A stretch of 64,000 nucleotides of DNA, taken from Mallotus nudiflorus (lineage: Eukaryota > Streptophyta > Magnoliopsida > Malpighiales > Euphorbiaceae). Numbering within the stretch: position 1 is the first letter of the stretch; each line of letters begins with the position of its first letter. Both the position numbers and the translations under genes were made by a program. The notes under the pieces were generated by a model, which was not told where the DNA came from, searched no databases, and saw only the letters and a list, made by a program, of their open reading frames with translations. Shown here in pieces: positions 23,425 through 36,127 of the stretch. The DNA is taken from the NCBI GenBank assembly GCA_947683625.1, contig CANTUR010000112.1, positions 1,240,501 through 1,304,500 of the forward strand, read 5' to 3'.

Positions 23425-26400
23425 TGTCATGACTCAAAACTAGGAGTCATGACTGGCGCTAGGGATGAGAATTCTTTCGAATCCGGAACCTGTAGCAAGC
23501 CTTAGAAAAATAAAAACATACAATAAATAGATAAAAGTACAACTGAATTAAAATTTTTCAAATCAATATATGAAAATGAATACTTAATATCTTTTCGTAA
23601 ATAAATATATATTCATATATTGTTCAATTAAAATTCTTAGCGTACAAGTGTCAAACAAAACCATACTTATATGATACAATAACACTACTACTGTAGTTTC
23701 TAGAATACAAATTAGAGTTCAAAATATACATTTACATAAAATAGCCGGGACGAAAGAACACCGGCGAAGAACTCTACTTCTAAGGTCTAAAGATATAGGA
23801 TCTCCTAAAAAAAATAATTAAGGGGGGGTCAGACCTCAATGAGTGAATTATTATACTGTATATATATGCATCTAAACCATATCCAGTCAAGTATTCTTAT
23901 ATATATATAAGTATATTCATGCATTTCACATAAATGTCAAACTCTGCTTTAATAAATATAATAAACGCAGAAAATATTTATTTTAATACATGAAAGATCA
24001 AATAGATACCTATTAATCGCAACATCAATCAATCATATCATCACTCTAGCCATACAGGCTCACTTAAATCCAAATAGAACACTTATTCCATTCTGGACAG
24101 TAGACTGGCCCCGAGACACTAAGTCAACTGAGCTCCAGCAGTCTGACTGTCAGTGTGATTGGCCTCGAGACACTAGGTCAATCGAGCTCCAGTAATCACA
24201 CCATCAATCATATCACATCTCAATCAAATCATCTCAATCATATTATAATTACCACAAATAATTCCTCACTCAAACCTAAATCTATCGCACCGGTACGTAC
24301 TCGGTCCTAGTGCTGCCCACTAGGTAGCACGTTTTATCGATATCCTTCATTTAAAATAAAAACATTCATATGGATAAACAATTAATGCAGAATAATAATC
24401 ATAATGATAAAATAAATCATATATATACTAGAAATATACCTAAAATAAACTAAGTATATTTCGAGTATATATATGTCAAATAAAGTCAAATCAAATATGA
24501 AATATACCAAAGATAAACCAATGATATAATTAAGAACAATTTAAGTATAAATCAATAATATGACATGCAATTATTTAGGAATATACTTAAAATATACTAA
24601 AAATATACCTAAAGTATACTAATCATTTAATAAAACAATCATGAATAAATATACATTTAATACATGTTTTTAATTTTGATATATGTCCAACATATACTAA
24701 AAATAAACCTAAATATCTGTAATATCCCGTGTTTTTAAATATTTTTATACTGCATCGGGATATGCAATGTTAATAATTTTTAAATATGATATTGATATTT
24801 TTACGAGTTGATGTGTATTTAAAATCTATTTTAATTATTGTGTATTATTTAAAGTGCTTTACGTAAAATTTTTTCGGGACTTACATTTTTGGGGAAATTT
24901 TCACGTAAATATTTTATTATTAATTATTTTAAATAGATTTACGGACTTGCATGAACTCATACGTATTTTTAAATTACTAAATAAAGCCTATGTGTGTATA
25001 TATTTATTTAATTAGGGTTTAATTTATTACCCTAATATTTTATTATTTATTTATTAGTTTTATTGTTATTTAATCATTTTTATTTATTATTAAATTTTAA
25101 AATATTAAATATTAAGTGTGTGGTGTATATTTAATGTGTGTAATTTAATATTATTTTATTATATAGTATAAAGTATATATATATACATATATACATTTAA
25201 TATTAAAACAAATTATAAAGTTTAACTTATTTACCAAATTACCATTATCCCCTTCCTCTCACTCCCCGACCGTTTCCCTCACCGTCCGCCGCCTGCAACT
25301 GTCGATTCCTTGCCGTTGGTGTGCCGTCCGGTGTGCCACCTTCGTCCTCAGCCATTCCTCGCCGCCAGCAGCTCCCTTTCCCATCGAGTTTGGCCGAAAA
25401 TAGCTTGAGTTGCCGAAACTCGAGCTTCACGCCGTTCTTCCTCCTCCAGCCACCATTTTTGATACCGCCGGTCTCTTTCTTCTCCTTGAGCTCCAGTGAG
25501 TATGATTCTAACTTTGGTTTTAGCTTAAATGGTCTTGATTTGCTTAGGTTTTGAATTTTCGATTTCGGCCATATTAGGGTTCTTGAATTTTTTGAACTTC
25601 AATTTGATTGATTCATGAAAAATTCCTTCACAAATGTTGTTCCCCTTAGCTTAATATACATTTATAAATTTTTGTGGAATTTTTGGAGATTATTTTGATT
25701 TTTGGGTATTTTTGAATATTTTAATATTATTTTCTAATTTTCGGAAATTAATTAATTAAATTATGAAATTGTGTTTTATGGTAAATATAGGTTTTGAAAT
25801 GAATTATAGAAATTTATTTGGAATTTTTATGAATTTCTATGTATTTATTTTGAATTATTTAAGTTTATGTAATTTTTGGAAAATTAGGTTAATTGTGTTT
25901 TTAATTGAAATTAATTGGTTAATTGAGTTTAATTATTGATATTATTCATAAATATGTTGATAAAATTAATTTTGGATAATTATAATATTTTTGGTGAATT
26001 TTTGAAGTAATTTTAGTATATTTATATATATAAGGGCATTTTGGTAATTTTACACGAAATTGGCTAAAAATGTAATTTAATTGGTTTTAATAGTTATTTA
26101 AGGTATAAAAATGATTTCTACAAATGATTTAGTATTTTTAACTAATTAAAACTATTTTTCGTGAATTATTTTTAATTATATATACAATATACGATTTTAC
26201 TAATAAAATGAGTTTTTATCGGTTTTTACTGTGTTTTAAGGTTAATTATGTAATTTCCATTTATAAAATGTATTTCTATGATATAAGGGTATTTTTGGTA
26301 TTTTTATATTATTCTGTGTTTGTGGACCCCGGTCGGTAGACTGTAGTTTGGAGTCCGACCGAGGGGTTTGGATGTGTTTTTGTGTTCATTTTTTGAAGTG

Positions 26401-29400
26401 TGTTTCTTTGCAGGGTCGGCTCTACTCTTTGAGTAGAGAGATGTCCGTTTTAAAGGGGAGGTTCTGCTAAATTTTGGTAGAATTCTCGTAAAACGTGATA
26501 TCCGGTCGAACCCTAATTTCGTTTCTGTGTTTAATAATCTAGATTGAGTCCTTAAAACTTCTGTTAGATTTATTCTGATTCCTGTCGTTATTGTTTGTTT
26601 AGTTGCGCCGAGACTGAGGCCTAGTGGACCAGGCCCGTCGGATCCATCTCGAGGAGCGCATTAAGTGTGAGTTACTATTTTATATATATGTGCTTTAGGA
26701 TGCATAATTTTAGAAATATATGTTTTATTTTGATTAAATATGCATAAATAATGTGATTTGTATTTAAGTATATTTTTAGTTTATTTTTGGTTTATTTTTG
26801 ATATATATTAAATTATATGCATGTTTTATAAATAAATTATGTTTAAAATGTTTTTAAATATATTTCTAGCTTAATTTGTAATTTGATTGGATTTATTTGA
26901 CGTATATATACTCGAAATATACCCGGTTTACTTTTGGTATATTTCCAGTATATATATGGTTTATATTGTTATGCTATTTAAATTCATGTATCATTTATTT
27001 GTGAATGAATGTTTTATATTTATTAATGAAGGATATCAATAGAACGTGCTACCTAGTGGGCAACACTAGGACCGAGTACGTACCGGTACGCTTATAGCAT
27101 TTAGGCTATATTACTAACCAGTTTGAGAATTTTGATTTGAATTGATTTATCTGATGTGTGAGATGTGATTTGGGTGTGATTGCTGAAGCTCGGTTGACCA
27201 AGTGTCTCGAGGCCAATCACATTGACAGTCAGACTGCTGGAGCTCGGTTGACTTAGTGTCTTGGGGCCAGTCTACTGTCCAAATGGAATAAGTGAATATA
27301 TTTGGAATAAGTGAGCCTGTATGGCTAGAGTGTTGTCTAACACTGTTTTCGAGGTTGCGATATTCTAGGGTTCTATGTGATCCTTCATAAACGTTGATTT
27401 TCAGTAAAATATATAAAAAATAATTTTACAGCATCTGTGTGTATTTGTCTGTATATATACATATTAGATATATAGTGTTGATTGTATGCATTATCATTTA
27501 GTGTGCATGTATATATATTATAATAATTCACTCAGTGAGGTCTGACTCTCCTCCGTTGACTAATTTTTCAGGAGAGTCATCATCTTCAGACCTCAGTAGC
27601 AAGCCTGTACGCCGGATTTTTTCCGCCCCGGCTTCTTTATGTAAACTGCCTATCTGAGTCTTGGGTTTATTTTATCTAGACACTGCAGTAGTCAATAAAT
27701 ATTTAAAGAGATGTTGTATTATATTTGAACTGGATTTGTATTAAGAGATTTATATATATGTAATGATGAGGATTTGATTTAAATCCAGTTGGTGCATATG
27801 CTATTATTATATTTATGATTTTTATTTTCGCTGCATCATATATTGTTATTATTACTATTGCATGTTTTATTTTATTTTTAGGCTTGCTACGGGTTCCGGA
27901 TTCGAAAGAATTCCAGTTCTCTAGCGCCGGTCATGGCCCTTGTTTTGGGTCGTGACAATATCTAACACACATATATCAAAAATAAACTCTAAATATACCA
28001 GTGATATATGAAATGTATGTAGAAAATATGCAAACATATATATATCAAGATATACTAAAAATAAACTGAAAATATACCAAATCATATTATAAATTAATTA
28101 CTGTTTAAAACATATAATGAAAATGAAAAATCCTAAGTCATGCATCCTATATGCAATGCATATATATACAGTATAATAACTCACTGATTCGCGCTCCATG
28201 AGACAGACTCAACGAGTCTGGTCCATTAAGCCTTTATCTCGGCACAGCTGGAAAAAATAAAATAATAATAATCATCAGAATAAACTTCTAATTCTACGCT
28301 TCTAGGATTATTATAGACAGACTAAATAAAAAATTCAAAACTAGACTGGGATCGTTGTCACATTTAATGAGAAATCTACCGAAATTTCGACAGAGTCTCC
28401 TTTATAAAACGGATATCTCCCTACAAAAGTAGGGCCGATCCTGCACAGAAACACATTTCTAAAATCACCAAATACTCAATACCTCGGGTTGGGACTCCAA
28501 ACTCCACAAATCCCCAACCGAGGTTTACAATTCACAAATCAACAATATTAACAATAAAATAATAAAATCATCAAAAAATCAAATAAAATATTTAAAAACC
28601 TTTATTTTCCAATTAAAACATAACAGTGTAGTTTAAATAATATTTGATAATAAAAATTCATAAATGTAATAAAATCTCCATTTTACAATTAAATTAACAT
28701 AAATTGTAAAAAAATATTTAAAATCACAATTTAGCATCACAAAAATAATAAAATATACACTTAATCTCAAAATAACAAATACACTTATTATTTATATAAT
28801 ATTCCAAAATTATCACAATTTAACTAATAAAATCTCAAATATTATATAATATTAATAAAAATTCAATTTTACAATTATTTAACATAACAAAATAAAATTT
28901 CAAATTTAATTGCTTAAATAGCTTAATTATATAATAAAATTAGTTTAAAACCCATTTTATTTCCAAAATAATATATATAATATATTATTTGAAAACAATT
29001 TCTGAAAAATAGTATTAATTAGTTAAAAATAATAATTAATTTGTAAAAATTATTTTATTACTTTAAATAATTATAAAATCAACTAAAATATAATATTTAA
29101 CTATAATTAACATAAAATTACACATTTACCCCTATAATATCAAATATACAATATACTTAAATATACTAAACAATTTCCTCAAAATTATAGAAAATCATTA
29201 AAATTATTTAATCAACATATAATATAATAATATCAACCAAAACATATATTTAACCAAATAACTCAAAATACACATAAATTGTATAAAATTTCATAAAAAT
29301 TATTTTATCAACAAATAACATTCTAATATCAACTAAAACTCAAAATTAAACTCTATATTCTATTAAAATGCACATTTAACTGAAAATTCCAAAATTTACA

Positions 29401-30606
29401 TAAGCTAAAAATATTTCTAAAAATTATATAATAATCCCAAAAGTTAATTTCTCAACACCAAAATTAATAAAAATATATAATAACAATAATTTAACTAAAT
29501 TCATAATTAAAATAATTAATTAACAAAAATTAATTATTTAATAATAAAATAATAAAAATTCACCAAAATTAAAATAAATTCCAAAAATTATAAAAAAAAA
29601 ATATTTTCATGAAGCTTGAGCATTAGTGATCAAAGTTTGTAAAGGAAGATAGCAAGAATCAACCGAAAATCAACTAAAAAAAATTAGAAAACCCTAAAAG
29701 CCAAAAACCAAAAATTTAACAAAACTCACAAATGATCGAATTTCAACTTGAAGGAAGCTTGGATTCATCTTCCTTGTGACTCAGGGAGTCAAATGGCACC
29801 GATGGGGCAAGCTGAGGTGGCTGGAAACGTGAGGGACATCGTCGAAAGACTCTATTGCAACTTTCGATTTCTGCTACCGCTCTTTGTCGCCGGAGAAGAA
29901 GAATAGGGTGGCAGTGATGGTAGGAGGAAGGCGGTTGTTGGCAAAGGCACAATGAGGGTTAGAGGTTGGGCTCGCGCGGGGAGAGGGAGAAGATGATGTT
30001 GTTGTGTGTGTGTATATATATATATATCATAAAACTTTATATTATAACTTATATAATATAATTCTATATTATAATAAACCTCCACCACACAATAAATAAA
30101 TATATATCTCTCACACACACATATTCATTAACACCTAAAATAAACTATGACATTTACATAAACAATAAACATTAATAATACCCATAATGTAATTCAATAA
30201 TAAAAACAATAAAAATAATAATATTAAAAATAATAATGCACATAAACTAGGGTCATTAAAATAATACTAATGATATTAATAATGAAAATAATAACCATGA
30301 TGATAATAATACATAACACATTTGAAAATAACAACAATAACAATAATATTTATAAAATAATTTATAATGCACTAAATTAATGTTATTAAAATAATAGTAT
30401 TCAAAAATAATAAATATACATAATGGAATTTAAACGTCCAAAATAATAAATTCCAAATTAATATATTTACATAGAAAATTCAATTAAACATAAAATAATG
30501 ATAATAAATCACAAAATAGTAAAATAATTAAATATAGCTTTTAAATTTTATTAACACTGCATATCTCATTGTTTAATAAAATAATTAAGAAACCAGGGTT
30601 ATTACA
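23425..30606 (-). mobile_element. Long solo LTR, family G copy 1 (minus), interrupted
   Basis: Minus-strand LTR: starts TGTAATAACCCTGG (plus end 30606) and ends GAGTCATGACA (plus start 23425). It sits in the copia-M 5' LTR; the target reads GGTAA in the 3' LTR, and the flanks AATAA and TGTAA look like its decayed 5-bp TSD. It is split by family G copy 2. Its own length is about 3.9 kb. Landmarks shared with the other copies include GCGCCAGTCATG near the 3' end, paired GAGCTC repeats, and a hairpin at 24306-24324. No internal retrotransposon domain accompanies it. Ty3/gypsy origin is inferred from LTR length only. Confidence 0.85.
24718..27957 (+). mobile_element. Long solo LTR, family G copy 2 (plus)
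   Basis: A 3240-bp LTR, TGTAATATCCCGTG to GGGTCGTGACA, with a perfect TSD ATATC (24713-24717 and 27958-27962). It is inserted in family G copy 1 in the opposite orientation, so the two form a large inverted repeat. It has a GC-rich pyrimidine patch (25250-25500) that yields spurious ORFs, a GCGCCGAGACTGAG stretch near 26605, imperfect tandem GAGCTCGGTTGAC repeats (27186-27271), a stem CCTAGTG/CACTAGG (27052-27070), and the palindrome CGTACCGGTACG (27079-27090). No coding interior remains: a solo LTR. Confidence 0.93.
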
Positions 30607-30782
30607 TGTAAGTAGAAATCAATAATGATAAGAATTGATGTAGAGAAAGTGTAAAAAAAAGAAAAGGAAAGGAAACACATATATCCAAAAACCTAAGAGT
30701 TCTTGCAAGGATCATATTAGTGCAAGTTTGTAAGGGCAATTGAGAGAGGATACTTGGTTTTATCGATCAAGGTAAGAAGGAG

Positions 30783-30931
30783 ATTTGGTAGAGCTTGATG
30801 TTTCAAGTTAGTGGTCTCACACTTGGGAAACTAAGGAGTTGATTCAATAATTGAATCAAGAGAAAACAAAGATAGTAGAATACTTATGGTCTACATCAAA
30901 CTTAGGATATTGTAATTTTTTCTTAAAGCTT
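30783..30931 (+). repeat. 150-bp direct repeat, left copy
   Basis: LTR sequence from ATTTGGTAGAGCTTG to CTTAAAGCTT, present again at 35472-35621 on the other side of the inserted 4.5-kb block. The 3' LTR has it only once (53238-53375). It is far longer than a transposon TSD. Confidence 0.85.
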
Positions 30932-30935
30932 AACA

Positions 30936-33890
30936 AACCATGCTTGAGGTGATTGCTTAAGTCCATACAATGCCCTTTTTAGTTTGCACACTCGGTCAGT
31001 ATATTTTGTTTCAGGTGATGGATCCATATACACTTCTTCATCTATGGTTCCATTCAAAAAAGCATTCTTCATATCAAATTGTTGTAGTGGCCAGTCTAGG
31101 TAGGCAACTAAAGAAATAAGAACTTGGATGATGTTCATTTTGCTACTGGAGCAAAGGTACCTTCATATTCAATTCCATACTTTTGAGTATAGCCCTTTGC
31201 TACCAACTGAGCTTTATATTGATTAATGCTTCTATCTGGATTAAATTTGATAGTAAATATCCATCTGCACCCTACCATTTTCTTTTCTTCAGGGAGTGGA
31301 ATAAGATCCTATGTGCAGTTCTTCTGCAATGCCTTAATTTCATCATTCATGATTTTCTTCCAATCCGGATTAGCTAAAGCCTCTTGCACATTACTCAAAA
31401 TAGATACAGTGGATAATTGATTCACAGTATATGCATGAAATTTAGACAAATGGTCAGTTGATATGAAATTATTGATAGAATATTTAGCTTTGGTATGAAG
31501 GTCCGGATTATATTATTTTTTTGGAATCCCTTTATTAATTCTAGAAGGATAATAAGGCTCGGTATTTAGAGGTACTAGGGGAGACGAGTTTACCTTATTG
31601 TGCACATCCAGAGTTTCTTCAGCTTTTGGTATAGACTGGGAAGACGTACTATCTTAATTTATTTCAAGTATGAGCAAGATACTCGGATTATCATCAATTG
31701 TCCATCCAGATGAGATACTCAGAATACTTAAAACTTCAAATGTTTATCCAGTTTAGATGCTCGAAACATCTAAGATGCTCAGAATGCTTGGAACATATGA
31801 GATGCTCAAAGTACTATTTTAAAAAATGCTCAGAATTCTCTCCCCTTGAAAAGAGCACTTGGATTAAGTGAAGAAGGGAGTATTTTCATGGAACTGAACA
31901 TCTCGAGTTATATACATCTTTTTTGCATTCGGATCATAACACCAATATCCCTTTTATATATCTGTATAGCCAATAAAGATACATCAGATAGCTTGAGGAT
32001 CTAATTTATTAAGTTTCTAATGAACATATGTTGAGCATCCAAAGATTTGCTTAAGATTATTGAGAGGTGGAGATATAACAAGTTCTTAAAGTTTCTAATG
32101 AGGTATTTTAAAATTGAGTACTCTTAATGGAGTCCGATTTATAAGATACACAGTGGATCGAACAGCCTCTCCTCAGTATTCTCGAGGAATATTCATACTA
32201 AACAATGATGCTCAAATGACTTCCAATAATTGCTAATTCTTATATTCGACTATGCCATTCTATTGGGGAGTGTCGACATAAAAGGTTTGGTGGCAAATGC
32301 CATGCTCATGGAAAAAATCATTAAGAGCCGAGTTAAGATACTCCTTACCATTGTTAAACTATAAGACTCAATTTTACTCTGGTATTGTGTAGCCACCATT
32401 TTGTACGAGTCCCTGAAAGCATAACACACATCTTCCTTATTTGAAAGTAGTGATGCCCAAGTCATCCGGGTACATTCATCAATAAATGTTACAAAATATT
32501 TAGTACTAGACAGAGTAGGAATCTGAGCAAGTCCCTATACATCATAATGAATGGTCATAAATGAAATTGAATTTTTATTATAACTTGATATATATAAAAT
32601 CTAGTGGTTTTTTGCCAATTCATAAATATCACACTTAAATTAAGAGTTTGTGGTACTAAAAAACAATTATGGTTTTATTTGTCTAAGATAATGAGAAGAA
32701 AGATGACTAAGACGATGATGCCATAAAATAACTTGGTCTTTAGCCGAGCAACTTCTACTAACCCTATTTACTTGACTTGACTTCTGACTTGGATCACCAT
32801 ACAAATCAAGATAGTATAATTTTTCATGTTTAACACCATAGCCAAGAATCCAGTGCATTACAATGTCTTGAAATACACAATAATTAAGCTAAAATTTGAC
32901 AGTGCAATTTAAGGTTTCAGTGATTTTGCCAATAGATAGTACATTATAAGAAAGAGATTAAACAATAAAAATAATATCTAGATTAAGAGAGTTAGAGTTA
33001 GATACTGATCCTTCATGAGTGAAAGGCGCTATGCCTCTATTAGCAGTTAGGATATTTTGTTGGGTTGATGGTCAGATGGATGTAAGATGGTGAGTGGAGT
33101 TTTTCATATGATTAGTAGCACCTGCATCAATAATCTATGTATTATTTCAAGTAAGATTTTTCATACCTGATGTTGCATTAAGATCACCACTTGGTTTAGT
33201 ACCACTAAAGGTGGAAATTGTAACTTTTTCGAGCTTCTTATGAGGCTTTATATTGAAATCTCACCATTTCAGATATCCCACAATTTCATAGCACCATTCC
33301 TTGAAGTGTCCAACTTCGCCACATTGAGTACAAGTATATGTGATGGACTGTACTTTCCCTTTGAACTAGGGACGAGTCTGAGTTGCTATAAGTACTATAT
33401 GGTCCGGTAGAATCTTCAGCCCTTCCATCATATGTCGTTGGTTGTGATCCCTCCGCACATATGCATAACTAGACTTGATATCAAGAGGTGGATCCTTCCG
33501 TAGTACTTCACTTAGAGTATTATTAAATTTCGAATCCAGCCCGGTTAAGAAAATATGTGTTCGTAGCCGGATAATATGCTTATGGAGTGATACTACTTCA
33601 TTAACATCCTCCCCTTGAGCACAAGTCCGGGCATATGTTTCTAGCTCTAATTCGAATCTTCTTTAGTTGTGACCATAGAGGATAATTTACATCATCAAGA
33701 ATAATTCCCGTAGAAAAAGGAGAATTATCTTGAAGAGTTTGAATAAAATTGGGTGTTCTATGAAATAAGATAAATGTGTTTTTAGTGGCCATGGTTTTGA
33801 AGATTCAAAAGATAAGAGAAGAAAAAATATGATTTCAAAGATTCAATACCAAAAAAAAAATTCAATTTCAATAAATATGCTATGATACCA
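30936..33890 (-). pseudogene. copia-B gag-pol remnant (truncated)
   Basis: Minus-strand copia pseudogene equivalent to copia-A. The RT N-terminal portion is at 30923-31400 (QFDMKNAFLNGTIDEEVYM, KRALYGLKQSPQAW), with an integrase fragment at 32250-32465, the pre-integrase at 32667-32858 (ILWHHRLSHLS), gag at 33601-33792 and the primer-binding site at 33879-33890 (one mismatch to TGGTATCAGAGC). Everything downstream of the early RT is missing, because the duplicated block starts there. It keeps about 95 bp of the zinc-knuckle region that copia-A has lost. Stops in all domains. Its LTR starts at 33891, outer end unresolved. Confidence 0.88.
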
Positions 33891-34289
33891 TAAAAATAAA
33901 ATTTAGAGAAAAAAAGAGAAAATTTAAAGAAAATATGTTTTCATATATTCTTAAAAGAGATGTTACAATCCTTATATATACACATAGGAAGTTTATTTAC
34001 ATCCTAATTAGAAATAAAATAACATTCTAAATAAAATAAACACTTTATTTTTAATTGTATACAAATATTTAATTTTTAATATATACAATCAAAATATTTA
34101 CTTACTAAACAGGCTTTGTATAGTTAATTTCCTAATTACTTGCTTTGCATTACTTGGTAAGAATGGATTCAAAAGTGTTACTTCTTTGTATTGTTTGCTT
34201 TGTAGAATAGTAATTCATCATTTGCAAATAGGAGGTGATAAATGACATGGATATTTCTATAAATTCTAATTTACTAATAGCTTTTTATT

Positions 34290-34808
34290 TTATGCATGCA
34301 ATGACGTATTAAATAAACCATCAACAATTAAAATACATATAGATATATTGACAGTGCGTTTCTCTATTAAATTATATGGACAACTTGAAAAATCTCAGTT
34401 GATTTCCATTAACATTAGCAAAAATGAAACATCATAGAGATGCAAGTCATAAACCACTCAATTCACCTTCTGTAAAACCGAAACTTTCATATTTGTTCAG
34501 AAAAAAAAAAAAAAAAAGAATTTGATGATCATATGTTTGGCAAACATCATGACAATACTAAAAAATAATGGTTTTATAAGTTAGGATGTAACTGTTCACT
34601 TTTTAAAATTTTAAGGAGCTGATTGAGTTGAAATAAATAATACTAAGAATTTAGATGACAATTTTCAAAACAAGTAGCAATTTTTCTCGTCCGGCAGAAA
34701 TTTGAGAATTTTGATTAAGCTTAAATGTGAATCACCAATGACGATTTCATTGATTTGTTTTAAAAAGTAAGGATTTGTTTAGGTACTTTTGGCTAAATAA
34801 AAATTAAT

Positions 34809-34843
<35 letters not shown>

Positions 34844-35469
34844 CCTAAAAGTAAAAACTTTAATATATTCAATTACAACAGATTCACATGTTATTCCATT
34901 TAATTCAGTTTATTAAAGTTACATATCTAGTTTATTTTCTTAATAAAAAAATGCAATTGAAGGGTAAATATTTAATCACTACAGCACAAAACCAAACTGA
35001 CCAAAATTAAATAAATTATAAGTATTAATGGAACTAGGCAACATTTTAGTCAAACTACATAAATTGATTAAGTGTGCATAGAACCCAACAAATTTGCAAC
35101 TTATTTAAGTTGTAACATTATTATTTACCCAACGGGAAAGTGAACTAATCTTTTCAAAATTTTATATGAATTGTAAAGTTTGTATATTTAAATTATATAA
35201 ATTAACATGCTTTCATAAAATTATTATAATTTTATGAAAGAATGCATTATATATCATGATCCAATATAATTTTATGAAAAAATGAATTATATATCATGAT
35301 CTACTGTGTGTTTAGATAGTGCAAAAAAATTGTCACTATCATTAGTATTGTTATTATTATTGTAAAATTTATAAATTATTTAAAATATTTTAATAATAAA
35401 AATTGAATTTTTTTACTTAACGCTGTGAAAAAAAAATTTAAAAATTAAAATGGAACCAGCACAAATATT
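34290..35469. repeat. Repeated segment, copy C
   Basis: Same non-coding segment as copy A, lacking the MITE and about 280 bp of copy A 5225-5505. It has two rather than three 42-bp minisatellite units near 35221-35305 and an ATA/ATT microsatellite near 34817-34840. It is continuous with copia-B to its left. Confidence 0.85.
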
Positions 35470-35471
35470 CA

Positions 35472-35621
35472 ATTTGGTAGAGTTTGGTGTTTCAAGCTAG
35501 TAGTCTCACACTTGGGAGACTAAGGAGTTGATTTAATAATTGAATCGAGAGGACACAAAGATAGTAGAATACTTATGGTCTACATCAAACTTAGGAGATT
35601 GTAATTTTTTCTTAAAACTTA
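35472..35621 (+). repeat. 150-bp direct repeat, right copy
   Basis: Second copy of the LTR stretch that also ends the sequence left of the inserted block. It continues without a break into the remaining 5' LTR (AGAATTTCTAGG onward). Confidence 0.85.
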
Positions 35622-35802
35622 GAATTTCTAGGTTTTTGATTACTGATTATTTGTGTTGCCTTATGTATTAGTAATGTGTTAATTGCAAAATGGATCATTG
35701 GAATTGGAAATCTTTATGAGATGAAGGGTTATGTTTAGTAAATTTTAAAAATTTGCTCTACTTAGGATTTGATTCCTAAATAGCATAATTGATTCCTGAT
35801 AG

Positions 35803-35814
35803 TGGTATCAGAGC
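35803..35814 (+). other. Primer-binding site of copia-M (tRNA-Met)
   Basis: TGGTATCAGAGC, one base after the 5' LTR end. It is an exact copy of the usual copia site for initiator tRNA-Met, and it sets the plus orientation and the LTR/internal border. Confidence 0.95.
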
Positions 35815-35947
35815 TCCTTTTTGCACTTAACACATGCTATATTGGTTGATAATTGCAAGTGTCATGATTTAGATGGATGTTAGTTGCAAGTGTTGTAGCT
35901 AAACATATGCAAAAATGGCCTTAAGTGTTGCACAATAGTGGTTGTAT

Positions 35948-36127
35948 CGACTCATCACGGGCGTGCCAACTCATGACAATGGCTGGCTATGCCGATTCAT
36001 CATGGTCGTGCTGACTCATGACAATGGCTAACTGTGTCGCCTTATTACAGTTATTCCGACTCGTGATAGTGGCTAACTGTGCTGACTCGTCATGGGCATG
36101 CTGACTCGTGAAAGAGGCAGCATATGA
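35948..36127 (+). repeat. Four-unit 45-bp minisatellite in the copia-M leader
   Basis: Four tandem 45-bp units start at 35948, 35993, 36038 and 36083. Each has an internal half-repeat built on GACTCAT/GACTCGT followed by an ATGACAATGGCT-like stretch. TGACTCA occurs in unit 2, and TGAGTCA occurs twice just after unit 4. These match the GCN4/AP-1-like core bound by plant bZIP proteins. The array is more GC-rich than its surroundings and lies between the primer-binding site and gag. It could be an enhancer or packaging/leader element; this is inference. Confidence 0.85.

Larger units (their letters stand above)
30932..35471. repeat. 4.5-kb segment duplicated from the 1-6.2 kb locus
   Basis: This block is collinear with about 1012-6220: part of copia-A RT, integrase, gag, primer-binding site, LTR, then the repeated segment, all in the same orientation. 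It begins mid-RT (AACCATGCTTGAGG) and ends at CACAAATATT, matching copy A to 6220. It lies inside the copia-M 5' LTR, flanked by a 150-bp direct repeat of LTR sequence. It therefore looks like a duplicated genomic fragment rather than an independent transposition. Confidence 0.85.
21758..35801 (+). mobile_element. 5' LTR of copia-M, split by insertions
   Basis: LTR sequence is present at 21758-23424, 30607-30931 and 35472-35801 and matches the 3' LTR piece by piece, for example the TAATCACAGTCTAGG-type stretch near 22180 and 51820. Interruptions are a minus-strand long LTR (23425-30606) and a duplicated segment (30932-35471). The last nucleotide pair is TA rather than CA, a point change relative to the 3' LTR. 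Without insertions it would be about 2.2 kb, long for copia. Confidence 0.88.

Noticed and set aside
25245..25554. Overlapping ORFs of 61 and 77 codons in a GC-rich patch
   Set aside because: They lie wholly within a solo LTR (family G copy 2); the patch recurs in other copies with frames not conserved. Composition bias explains them.
29743..30118. Minus-strand ORFs of 69 and 88 codons
   Set aside because: This is the same GC-rich patch in family G copy 1; no domain and no conserved frame.
35948..36127. CRISPR-like array
   Set aside because: Units are contiguous with no unique spacers, the DNA is eukaryotic, and the array lies in a retrotransposon leader.
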